This document shows, in pieces, positions 1 to 5,784 of a stretch of 16,014 nucleotides of DNA (within the stretch, counting starts at the first letter, position 1; every line of letters starts with the position of its first letter). The notes below the pieces were generated by a model, which made no database searches, was not told where the DNA came from, and saw only the letters and a program-made list of their open reading frames with translations. A program made the translations under genes and the position numbers. Source of the stretch: an uncultured Verrucomicrobiales bacterium (GTDB lineage: Bacteria; Verrucomicrobiota; Verrucomicrobiia; Limisphaerales; JACDHS01); the NCBI GenBank assembly GCA_937983475.1, contig CALJZV010000065.1:1-16014 (forward strand). The letters run 5' to 3'.

Positions 1-14
1 AGAAAACTATGCCC

Positions 15-199
15 GGCGGGGGTGTGATTGGAAGCGGGTGATATATTTTCTCCGCAAATGAGTTTTCGCGGCCAACCCCCGCAACCGGCGCGGCCTCCTC
101 TCCCGGCCGTTGGCCACCCTCTCCTCCATAAAAAATGGAGGAGAGGGCCGGGGAGAGGTGGCAATCGAATCGTATCACCCGGAAATAATCACACCCGCC
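15..199. repeat. Composite palindromic intergenic element (MITE- or REP-like)
   Basis: Outer arms 15-43 and 173-199 are imperfect inverted repeats. GGGTGTGATT at 20-29 pairs with AATCACACCC at 187-196, and GGGTGATA at 36-43 pairs with TATCACCC at 173-180, with a 6x6 internal loop and GGC/GCC at the outer end. Inside is a perfect 13-bp hairpin (117-129 with 135-147, A5 loop). A competing arm pair (113-124 with 151-161) and GGCCAAC/GTTGGCC (70-76 with 109-115) add to the structure. A further small hairpin (202-207 with 211-216) lies just outside. No coding sequence is convincing here. The structure suggests a miniature inverted-repeat element or a REP-type repeat. No T tract follows the inner hairpin on either strand, so it is not an obvious terminator for the gene ending at 297. 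Confidence 0.5.
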
Positions 200-296
200 C
201 TGCGGAACGCTTCCGCTCGGGAAGAATTTTTCTGCGACTTTCAACCCCTCCCCATTTTCCCATCCATGCTCTCTGTCTCTGTGGTGAATGAAATGA

Positions 297-1175
297 TCAA
301 ACCCCAATCGGATGCCACGCGGTCTTGAATTCCACGGTGTCGAGAATCCAGTAGGGATTTTCGGCGGCTTCGCCCAGCCATTCGTCCTTGTGCAGATTGC
401 GGGCCGTGTAGCGCTTGAGATTGAAGCCCGAGCCGGCCTGCAATTGCGCGGCCATTTCTGAGTCGCCCGAGCCGTCCACGATGGCGTTGATATCCATGTG
501 GCAGGCAAGGTGCGAGGCCAGTTCGGCGCGCTTGCCGCTGAGCAGATTGATGACGCCGCCGGGCAGGTCGCTTGTGGCGAGAATCTCCGCGAAGGCCAGC
601 GCCGGCAGCGGGAACCGCTCCGACACCATCACGACGGCGGAATTGCCGCTGAGGATGACCGGCGCGAGAAGCGAAACCAATGGTAGCAGCGAGGGCGCAT
701 CAGGCGTCATCACGGCCGCCACACCGGTCGGTTCGGGTGTCGAGAAATTAAAATGGGACGTCGCGACGGGGTTCACCGTCCCGAAAAGCTGGGCGTATTT
801 GTCGGTCCAGCCAGCGTAGTAAACCAAGCGGTCTATGGCGGCGGTGACTTCACTTTCGGCCTTGCCGCGCCGGACATCGGTGGAGCGCTCGATCTCGTGA
901 ACCAGCTCGGCGGACCGGCTTTGGAGCATCTCGGCGGCGCGGTAGAGAATCTGGCCGCGCAGATAGGCTGTTTTCTTGGCCCAGCCGTCGAAGGCGCCCC
1001 GCGCGGCGGTCACCGCGTCGCGCAGATCCTTGCGCGAAGCGTGGCAGATGTTGTCGAGCGGCTTGCCGTCGGCGGACAGGCAGGGAAGCACGCGTCCGCT
1101 TTCGCTGCGGACAAAGCTGCCCCCGATGTAAAGCTTGTAGGTTTTGTTGACTGCGAGTCGGCGGTTGCTGGCCAT
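297..1175 (-). CDS. Short, catalytically incomplete aldehyde dehydrogenase-like protein
   Basis: The 292-residue protein matches only the N-terminal, NAD-binding half of the ALDH superfamily (usual length about 480). Family landmarks are recognisable: the 'YIGG' start (16-19), an AARGAFDGWA-type segment (57-66), 'EPTGVAAVMTPDAPS' where ALDHs have a PxGVV...WNxP stretch (148-162), and 'LPGGVINLLSG' (204-214). Key residues are missing. The oxyanion-hole Asn of WNxP is not present, the cofactor-binding Lys of GNxxVxKPSE is Met183 in GNSAVVMVSE (177-186), and the protein ends before the catalytic Glu and Cys would occur. The tail 'EFKTAWHPIGV' looks like a genuine terminus, so this seems a stand-alone family and not a broken gene. 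It may partner or regulate a full ALDH encoded elsewhere (inference). The ATG at 1175 gives a natural N-terminus. A divergent, structured intergenic region lies upstream. Confidence 0.75.
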   Translation of the reverse strand: MASNRRLAVNKTYKLYIGGSFVRSESGRVLPCLSADGKPLDNICHASRKDLRDAVTAARGAFDGWAKKTAYLRGQILYRAAEMLQSRSAELVHEIERSTDVRRGKAESEVTAAIDRLVYYAGWTDKYAQLFGTVNPVATSHFNFSTPEPTGVAAVMTPDAPSLLPLVSLLAPVILSGNSAVVMVSERFPLPALAFAEILATSDLPGGVINLLSGKRAELASHLACHMDINAIVDGSGDSEMAAQLQAGSGFNLKRYTARNLHKDEWLGEAAENPYWILDTVEFKTAWHPIGV

Positions 1176-1230
1176 GCGCTCTTTGATGCCAGAAACGGCG
1201 GATTTTACAACGAGATAAAAGTCCGCCGCC

Positions 1231-1259
1231 TTGAGGGAACCGGTCTTCTATGTTAAACT
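1231..1259 (+). promoter_or_regulatory. Candidate sigma70-type promoter with extended -10
   Basis: TTGAGG (1231-1236) and TAAACT (1254-1259) are separated by exactly 17 bp. A TGN extension (TGT, 1251-1253) precedes the -10 hexamer. Each hexamer matches the consensus at 4 of 6 positions. Predicted transcription would begin near 1266 and run into the structured RNA candidate. This is motif reading only. Confidence 0.35.
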
Positions 1260-1265
1260 AGTTGT

Positions 1266-1366
1266 GGAGGTAAAATAGGGGTAGGCGCTTGCGGTATACG
1301 CAGCCCTCGCATCAAAACGGGCACGATTGGTGCGACTTTTGGCTGAGGATGTCGCAAGCGTTTTTA
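1266..1366 (+). ncRNA. Candidate structured small RNA or attenuator leader
   Basis: A nested fold spans 1286-1360. P1 is 12 bp (1286-1297 with 1349-1360), of which the outer 8 bp (CGCTTGCG/CGCAAGCG) are perfect and two inner pairs are G-U. P2 is CAGCC 1301-1305 with GGCTG 1341-1345. P3 is TCGCA 1307-1311 with TGCGA 1331-1335, with an alternative small hairpin GCAC/GTGC at 1321-1333. TTTTT (1361-1365) follows P1 directly, as in an intrinsic terminator on the plus strand. No plus-strand gene lies upstream that would need terminating, so the transcript would be a roughly 100-nt RNA starting at the promoter 1231-1259, or a conditional leader of the yqjDEK-like operon beginning 122 bp further on. 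I do not recognise a known riboswitch or sRNA family. Ends are inferred. Confidence 0.38.
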
Positions 1367-1487
1367 TTAATAGCCGATCCTCCATTCGCTGAGGGCAGGC
1401 TCGTTGACAAGTCGTTGATCGGTGTGGTTCACTGAAACCACTTCATTCTTCAACATAAAATTGCTGGCAAAAAGAAAGGAACAAATC

Positions 1488-1811
1488 ATGGACAACAACC
1501 GCACATCCAACGAGGCATCCGCCTTCACAGTAAGCCGCGAAAAGCTGGCGCAGGACCTTCGCATTTTGGTGCGTGACACCGAGGAGTTGCTCAAGGCCAC
1601 CGCAGGCGAGGTGGGCGAGAAGGCCACCGCCGCGCGGGCGCGCCTGACCGCCGCCTTGGACAACGCCAAATCCACCTGCCGCGATCTGGAGGAAAAGGCC
1701 ATCGAAAAAGCCAAGGTGGCCGACAAAGTGATCCGCGAGCATCCGTATCAATCCATCGGCGTCGCGTTTGGCGTCGGGCTGCTGATCGGCGTTTTAATCA
1801 ACCGAAAGTAA
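1488..1811 (+). CDS. YqjD/ElaB-type (DUF883) tail-anchored membrane protein
   Basis: 107 residues. The start is the ATG at 1488, preceded by AAAGGA at a good distance; an upstream in-frame ATG at 1422 lacks this. Residues about 17-80 form a charged, Ala-rich amphipathic helix/coiled coil. The C-terminus carries the family signature, REHPYQSIG (83-91), followed by a glycine-rich transmembrane helix (about 90-104) and a short basic tail (NRK). In E. coli, YqjD and its paralogues are inner-membrane, stationary-phase proteins that bind ribosomes; that role is known for the family and only inferred here. It is followed after 3 bp by a YqjE-type gene and then a YqjK-type gene, the same order as in enterobacteria, which strongly supports the call. 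Confidence 0.85.
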   Translation: MDNNRTSNEASAFTVSREKLAQDLRILVRDTEELLKATAGEVGEKATAARARLTAALDNAKSTCRDLEEKAIEKAKVADKVIREHPYQSIGVAFGVGLLIGVLINRK

Positions 1812-1814
1812 TTC

Positions 1815-2219
1815 ATGCCTGAATTCGAACCGGCTTCAGACCTGGGCTCCAACGGCGGGTTGACTGGCTCCATCCGCAGGATGATGGATTCGGTGCTGGC
1901 TTTGGCGCAGAATCGTTTCGAGCTGTTTGCTGTTGAGCTACAGGAAGAGAAAATTCGCGCGGTGGAGTTGCTGCTGCTGGCGGCGGCGGCAATTGTGCTG
2001 GGGATTTTGACGCTGGTGGCCGCGACGGCGACGGTGGTGGTGCTTTTGTGGGACAGCTCGCCCGTGCTGGTATTGGGAATCATCACTCTGGGCTACGCGC
2101 TTGGGGCCGCGTTGATCATCAGGAAATTAAGGGAAAAATTGAGCGCCGCAGTGCCTCCGTTTTCCGGCACAGTGGAAGAATTTAAAAAGGATCGAGAATG
2201 GTTGCGGGGAAAAAATTAG
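1815..2219 (+). CDS. YqjE-type membrane protein (phage holin superfamily III-like)
   Basis: 134 residues. The N-terminal amphipathic part (about 15-50) contains LAQNRFELFAVELQEEK, typical of the YqjE / holin-X (PF07332-like) family. Two hydrophobic helices (about 51-78 and 83-102) form a membrane hairpin, followed by a basic cytoplasmic tail. The ATG lies 3 bp after the stop of the YqjD-like gene without a strong Shine-Dalgarno, which suggests translational coupling. The 3' end overlaps the next gene by 22 bp. Despite the 'holin' family name there is no phage context, so a role in membrane stress is more likely than lysis (inference). Confidence 0.8.
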   Translation: MPEFEPASDLGSNGGLTGSIRRMMDSVLALAQNRFELFAVELQEEKIRAVELLLLAAAAIVLGILTLVAATATVVVLLWDSSPVLVLGIITLGYALGAALIIRKLREKLSAAVPPFSGTVEEFKKDREWLRGKN

Positions 2220-2482
2220 AAGAATTGGCGCGCTACAAGGAATTGCTGCGCGCTCAAAGCGATGTGCATCGGTGCCTCATCGAAACGGAGGTTCAGGTGG
2301 CGACCGAATCGTTGCAGTGGCTCGCGCCGGTGGCCAAGGCGGCGCGGACGGTTCAACCCTTTGCCGGCTTGTTGGCGCCGGTCGCGGGTTTGCTCCTCGC
2401 GCGAAAGGGCGGTAAGCTCCTGCGTTGGGCGGCGTCCGGCCTGAGTGTTTTGCGCCTTGTGAAGTCCTTTTTCGGCAGATGA
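2198..2482 (+). CDS. YqjK-like small protein, third gene of the yqjDEK-type operon
   Basis: 94 residues. It starts within the end of the YqjE-type gene (22-bp overlap, different frame), with AAAAAGG just upstream. Residues 7-40 form a charged helix (KKLEELARYKELL and onward). A moderately hydrophobic stretch rich in Ala, Leu and Pro (about 42-67) follows, then a basic, amphipathic tail ending in VKSFFGR. Sequence similarity to YqjK is weak; size, composition and position after YqjD and YqjE make it the best call. It ends 13 bp from the convergent glycosyltransferase gene. I see no intrinsic terminator in that gap. Confidence 0.65.
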   Translation: MVAGKKLEELARYKELLRAQSDVHRCLIETEVQVATESLQWLAPVAKAARTVQPFAGLLAPVAGLLLARKGGKLLRWAASGLSVLRLVKSFFGR

Positions 2483-2495
2483 TTTTCTTATTAAT

Positions 2496-4424
2496 TCAAT
2501 CCGTCAGTTTCACCAGCGACCACAGTTCATCGCCTGCCGACACCTTTGAAGCGATGTTTTCTGTTGCGATGAGTTCCGCCCCGGTCCTGGACAGCCATTC
2601 CTGAAAATCCACGCCGTTGGCTTCGCAAAGCGTTTCGTGTTTGACTACAATCCAAAGGAAGTTTGTTCCTTCCCTGAACCAGACCGCCTCTCCGACTAAT
2701 TCCTGGACTCTGCGCGTCCCATAGGGGCGCCACAAGGCCAATTGGGAATCATCAATCCCGCTGATGATGCCGACGGTTTTCACGTTCTCGGGAAGGTGTT
2801 TCCTTAGGGGAGCCAAAATATCGTGCCTGTGGCCATAAACAAAATAAACCCTTTCAGCCCGCTGAAGCATTGGACTATCGGGTTGAGAGGCTCGCAGCAG
2901 TCTGACAAGTGTTGCGGTTGGCACCAAGGGGCGGGACGGGGTCAACAGAAGGCCCGGCAACGCGAAAAGGGCGCACAACGCAGCGACATTGTACCACCAT
3001 CTTTGGCGTGCCAATTGGCCATTGGCCGGATGCAAGACCACCAGCAAAATGGCCAAGGGATAATAGGGGGAGAGTAGACGCGCGGTGGCTTCACTGCCCA
3101 TTTTGGTCATGTAAAACAGCAGGGCACCCCATGCCGCCAGTCCGAGAATGACACCCATCGACAGCTTGCTCATGACGGCGCGGTTTCCAGTCCGAAGCAG
3201 CAGTGGCGACAGCATGGCGAGGATTAACAGCGCGGCGATGCCCAGGCCCAGACCGGCGTTTTCCTCCTGGGGCAGTTCGCCCAGCATGATTTCAAACCGG
3301 GGAAAATAGCCTTCTAGGAATGTTTTTATATTCGTGGGAACCTGAGCATTGAGGGTTGTCTCCAGCGATCTTGAATTTGGCAAAATCGGGGGCAGAAACG
3401 TCTGTGGCAGCAATTGAAGCGTGTTGCCGATCAACCCTGCCGCAGGATGGCTTAACCGCATTCCGGAAAGGTTCTCCTTGTCGCCTGTCCAATGACCGCT
3501 GAATTGGTGGTTCAGGATGGCAATGGGCAGAAAGGAAATCAGCGCGGCCAACACCATCACGACGGCGGTGGTCTTTGGTTTTTCCCACAACAGCCGACGC
3601 GCAGGCCACAATGCCACAGCGCAGGGTAACAGCAGCGGCAAGTTGGACCCTTTCACTCCCGTCAAGAGCGCCGCAGCCAGGATGGCGAGGGAAAAATCAA
3701 AAAACCGCCCGGTTTGATTGGCCCGCAAAGCAAAGAAAACCGCGCCCAATAGATAAATGGCCGATGACGCGTCGTTGTTCGCGCCGCCCGCCTGCATCAC
3801 AAAGCAATAGCTGGCGGGCAGAAGCCACATCCAGCGCCAGGCTGCCCGTCTGCGGACGCCTGCCTTCAGGAAAATTGAAAAAATCAGGCCGGGCAGCAAC
3901 AGGTAGGGAATCCAGTTTGCCAGGAACAGCAGGCGATCGCTTTGGGTCAGCTTCAACCAGGGTAGCAGCAGCCATTCCGAACCGGTTCCGCTGTAGTTCA
4001 TGCGTTGGTTCAGCGTGGTGATCCAATGCCACTGTTCCTCCGCGGCCCAGTGCAGGATTCGCGGAAGCCGGTAGGTGACCGCATCGTAACTGTTGGGCGG
4101 ATGCGCGATGCCGCCCGCAAGTGAAAGCGCCAAATACAAAAAATAAATCTGGGGCAAGGCCCGCACCCTGAGCGGCAGACGTTTCCCGGTGAAATAACGC
4201 GTTTTCAGCAACGAAGGGCGGACCTGAGGCCACACGTGATATTTTTTAATCAGCCACAAGACAAAGGCGATGAACAGGATTCCAAAGGGCAGGTAGCCCA
4301 CAAGGTTTAACTGGCCCAAGGCCGACAGAATCCAGCCTGCCGCCACGCTGAACGCGGAGGCAAGAATCCAGAGCGTGGCCCCACCCGATGTGTTAAAAGT
4401 CACAGAGGGAAAAACAAAGGCCAA
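2496..4424 (-). CDS. GT-C fold membrane glycosyltransferase-like protein (PMT/ArnT type)
   Basis: 642 residues with about ten or more membrane helices (for example 17-35, 43-61, 91-106, 166-187, 222-235, 244-256, 284-304, 393-410, 422-438, 455-464, 478-494) and a soluble C-terminal part from about 510. The first large loop carries PNSYDAVTYRLPRILHW (110-126), the usual place for the catalytic acid in GT-C enzymes (D114). ANNDASS (215-221) is another common feature of these proteins. Such enzymes move a sugar from a polyprenyl-phosphate donor to an acceptor on the outer face of the inner membrane; donor and acceptor here are unknown. The longest frame begins with TTG at 4424, and the first alternative is GTG at codon 8. 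There is no early ATG and no clear ribosome site, so the true start is uncertain. It is divergent from the antiporter gene. Confidence 0.7.
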   Translation of the reverse strand: MAFVFPSVTFNTSGGATLWILASAFSVAAGWILSALGQLNLVGYLPFGILFIAFVLWLIKKYHVWPQVRPSLLKTRYFTGKRLPLRVRALPQIYFLYLALSLAGGIAHPPNSYDAVTYRLPRILHWAAEEQWHWITTLNQRMNYSGTGSEWLLLPWLKLTQSDRLLFLANWIPYLLLPGLIFSIFLKAGVRRRAAWRWMWLLPASYCFVMQAGGANNDASSAIYLLGAVFFALRANQTGRFFDFSLAILAAALLTGVKGSNLPLLLPCAVALWPARRLLWEKPKTTAVVMVLAALISFLPIAILNHQFSGHWTGDKENLSGMRLSHPAAGLIGNTLQLLPQTFLPPILPNSRSLETTLNAQVPTNIKTFLEGYFPRFEIMLGELPQEENAGLGLGIAALLILAMLSPLLLRTGNRAVMSKLSMGVILGLAAWGALLFYMTKMGSEATARLLSPYYPLAILLVVLHPANGQLARQRWWYNVAALCALFALPGLLLTPSRPLVPTATLVRLLRASQPDSPMLQRAERVYFVYGHRHDILAPLRKHLPENVKTVGIISGIDDSQLALWRPYGTRRVQELVGEAVWFREGTNFLWIVVKHETLCEANGVDFQEWLSRTGAELIATENIASKVSAGDELWSLVKLTD

Positions 4425-4437
4425 CCGGCCACAAGCT

Positions 4438-4464
4438 CAAGTGGATTTTAAGAAAAATCCCTTG
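4438..4464. promoter_or_regulatory. 11-bp inverted repeat in the divergent glycosyltransferase/antiporter gap
   Basis: CAAG-T-GGATTTT (4438-4449) pairs with AAAATCC-CTTG (4454-4464) around an AAGA loop, with a single bulged T at 4442. It lies 14-40 bp upstream of the TTG start of the glycosyltransferase and about 115 bp upstream of the antiporter. It could be an operator, a hairpin in the glycosyltransferase leader, or chance; only three T residues follow it on the plus strand. Confidence 0.3.
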
Positions 4465-4577
4465 TTTGCGGCAGGCTCATGCGTATTTTTCCGTCCGCAT
4501 GGAACGCCGCCCGAGCCGCCATTTCCTGGAAAAATAGACTGCGTGTTTTTCCTTATCATGCCTGCGCCTCTTGTGCC

Positions 4578-5750
4578 ATGAACGACATCGAAGCCATCAT
4601 CTGCCTGATTCTTCTGTTCATGTCCGTGCCCGATTTCTGCCGACGGGTCCTCAAGCGGCCGGCGCTGATTTATTCCGTATTCGTCCTGTTTGGGTTGTTG
4701 TTGGGGCCACTGGTCAGCGACGGTGTTGCCGCCATGTTGAAGCAGGCGGGCAAAGTGGGTTTTTTGCTTCTGTTGTTTGAAGTTGGATTGGAAATTACCT
4801 TGCCCAAAGCGCGGGAGGTCCTGCATCCGTTGCGGCTGACACTCAAATGGGTGCTCATCCAGTATCCGGTCATCCTGTTGCTGGCGATGACAGCGGGGTT
4901 GAATTTGCGCGAGGCATTTTTCGCCGCGGCGGCCCTGACCGGTTGCTCGGTGGGGATGGCGTATTCGGCGTGGAAAAATTTCGAGGGATTCACTGAAGAC
5001 GGACGCCGGTTGACGCTCCAAGTCATGGTGCTTCTGGAAATGTTGGCGATCGTTCTGCTATCAGTTGAAACGGTTGTGCTTGAGACGGGGTTTGGCTGGA
5101 TGGTGCTGGTGAAGCTTGCGGGCATTGCCACGGTGGTGTTTCTCATCAGCCGGTTCGCCTCGCACTTGAAGAATGCGTTTCAGACGATCATCGAGCGAAC
5201 CACACACTGGCGCATCCACTTCATGGTGCTGGTGATCCTCGGCGTTTGCGCCATCGGCGAACGGTTTGGGCTTTCGGCAACAAAGACGGCGTTTTTTCTC
5301 GGCATCGCCATGAGCCGCACCGGGCATGACGGCGTGCGCCTGGAGGATTACATCGCGCCAATCAGCCAGCGGTTGTTGATTCCCATATTCTTCGTCACCC
5401 TGGGGCTGCAACTGGACTGGCGCATGCTGTTGACGCAAACGGCGCTGCTGGCGGTTTGCACCGCATTTTTCCTCATTGGTTTCAGGGAAATGATGCACCG
5501 CCGGTTGGTGCGAACGTCGGAGGACGGCCAATCGTGGCTGTTGCTGTGCCCCAACCTGACCATCGTCGCCTTGGCTGCCAGCGCGTTGCTGGAACATGGC
5601 GGGTCGCCTGAAGTGGCTGCCTGGCTGGTGTTGACCGGGCTCTTTGTCACTATTCCCTCCATTTTCATGCTGCCTCCGGCCAAGCCCAAACAGGCCGCCA
5701 CAGTTCCACCCGCGCCTGCGCCGGTGCAAATGCCCACCATTCCTCAATAA
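4578..5750 (+). CDS. CPA2/Kef-like cation:proton antiporter, membrane domain only
   Basis: 390 residues and about a dozen membrane helices. CPA2 marks include LLFEVGLEI (65-73, the usual LLFxxGLE), a TGCSVGMAYSAW helix (121-132) and IPIFFVTLGLQLDW (268-281). The start chosen is ATG 4578, because translation from it begins at the first membrane helix as in relatives; the longer frame from 4479 adds 33 unlikely residues. No RCK/TrkA-N regulatory domain follows; the protein ends in a Pro/Ala-rich tail (about 366-390). In Kef proteins the helix VLLEMLAIVLL (151-161) would read FQDIAxIPLL, so the ion-binding Asp appears as Glu154. A 7-codon reading frame (4558-4581) overlaps the start as ATGA. It likely exchanges K+ or Na+ for H+ at the inner membrane; the ion is unknown. 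Confidence 0.8.
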   Translation: MNDIEAIICLILLFMSVPDFCRRVLKRPALIYSVFVLFGLLLGPLVSDGVAAMLKQAGKVGFLLLLFEVGLEITLPKAREVLHPLRLTLKWVLIQYPVILLLAMTAGLNLREAFFAAAALTGCSVGMAYSAWKNFEGFTEDGRRLTLQVMVLLEMLAIVLLSVETVVLETGFGWMVLVKLAGIATVVFLISRFASHLKNAFQTIIERTTHWRIHFMVLVILGVCAIGERFGLSATKTAFFLGIAMSRTGHDGVRLEDYIAPISQRLLIPIFFVTLGLQLDWRMLLTQTALLAVCTAFFLIGFREMMHRRLVRTSEDGQSWLLLCPNLTIVALAASALLEHGGSPEVAAWLVLTGLFVTIPSIFMLPPAKPKQAATVPPAPAPVQMPTIPQ

Positions 5751-5784
5751 TCCCTTTGCGGGCGCGTTCGCTTATCATTATCCA

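Larger units (their letters stand above)
1176..1487. other. 312-bp divergent intergenic region
   Basis: This gap separates the minus-strand ALDH-like gene from the plus-strand yqjD-like gene. It holds the candidate promoter at 1231-1259 and the structured RNA candidate ending at the T run 1361-1365, both listed separately. Closer to yqjD is a TTGACA hexamer (1404-1409) with no good -10 at 16-18 bp, and an inverted repeat GTGGTT (1424-1429) / AACCAC (1436-1441) with a 6-nt loop that could be an operator. AAAGGA at 1475-1480 serves as ribosome binding site for the gene starting at 1488. No further coding sequence is supported. Confidence 0.6.

Noticed and set aside
117..147. Perfect 13-bp hairpin as a terminator of the ALDH-like gene
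   Set aside because: No T tract follows on the minus strand, and it lies 150 bp past the stop codon.
270..291. CTCTGTCTCTGTGG simple-sequence stretch as a regulatory site
   Set aside because: It looks like short, low-complexity intergenic sequence; no structure or pairing supports a role.
297..1175. The short ALDH-like gene as a frameshifted pseudogene
   Set aside because: The region beyond its stop (1-296) is a palindromic element with no visible ALDH remnant, and the C-terminal tail looks like a genuine end.
1404..1432. TTGACA as -35 of a yqjD promoter
   Set aside because: No acceptable -10 hexamer exists at 16-18 bp (GTTCAC and neighbours).
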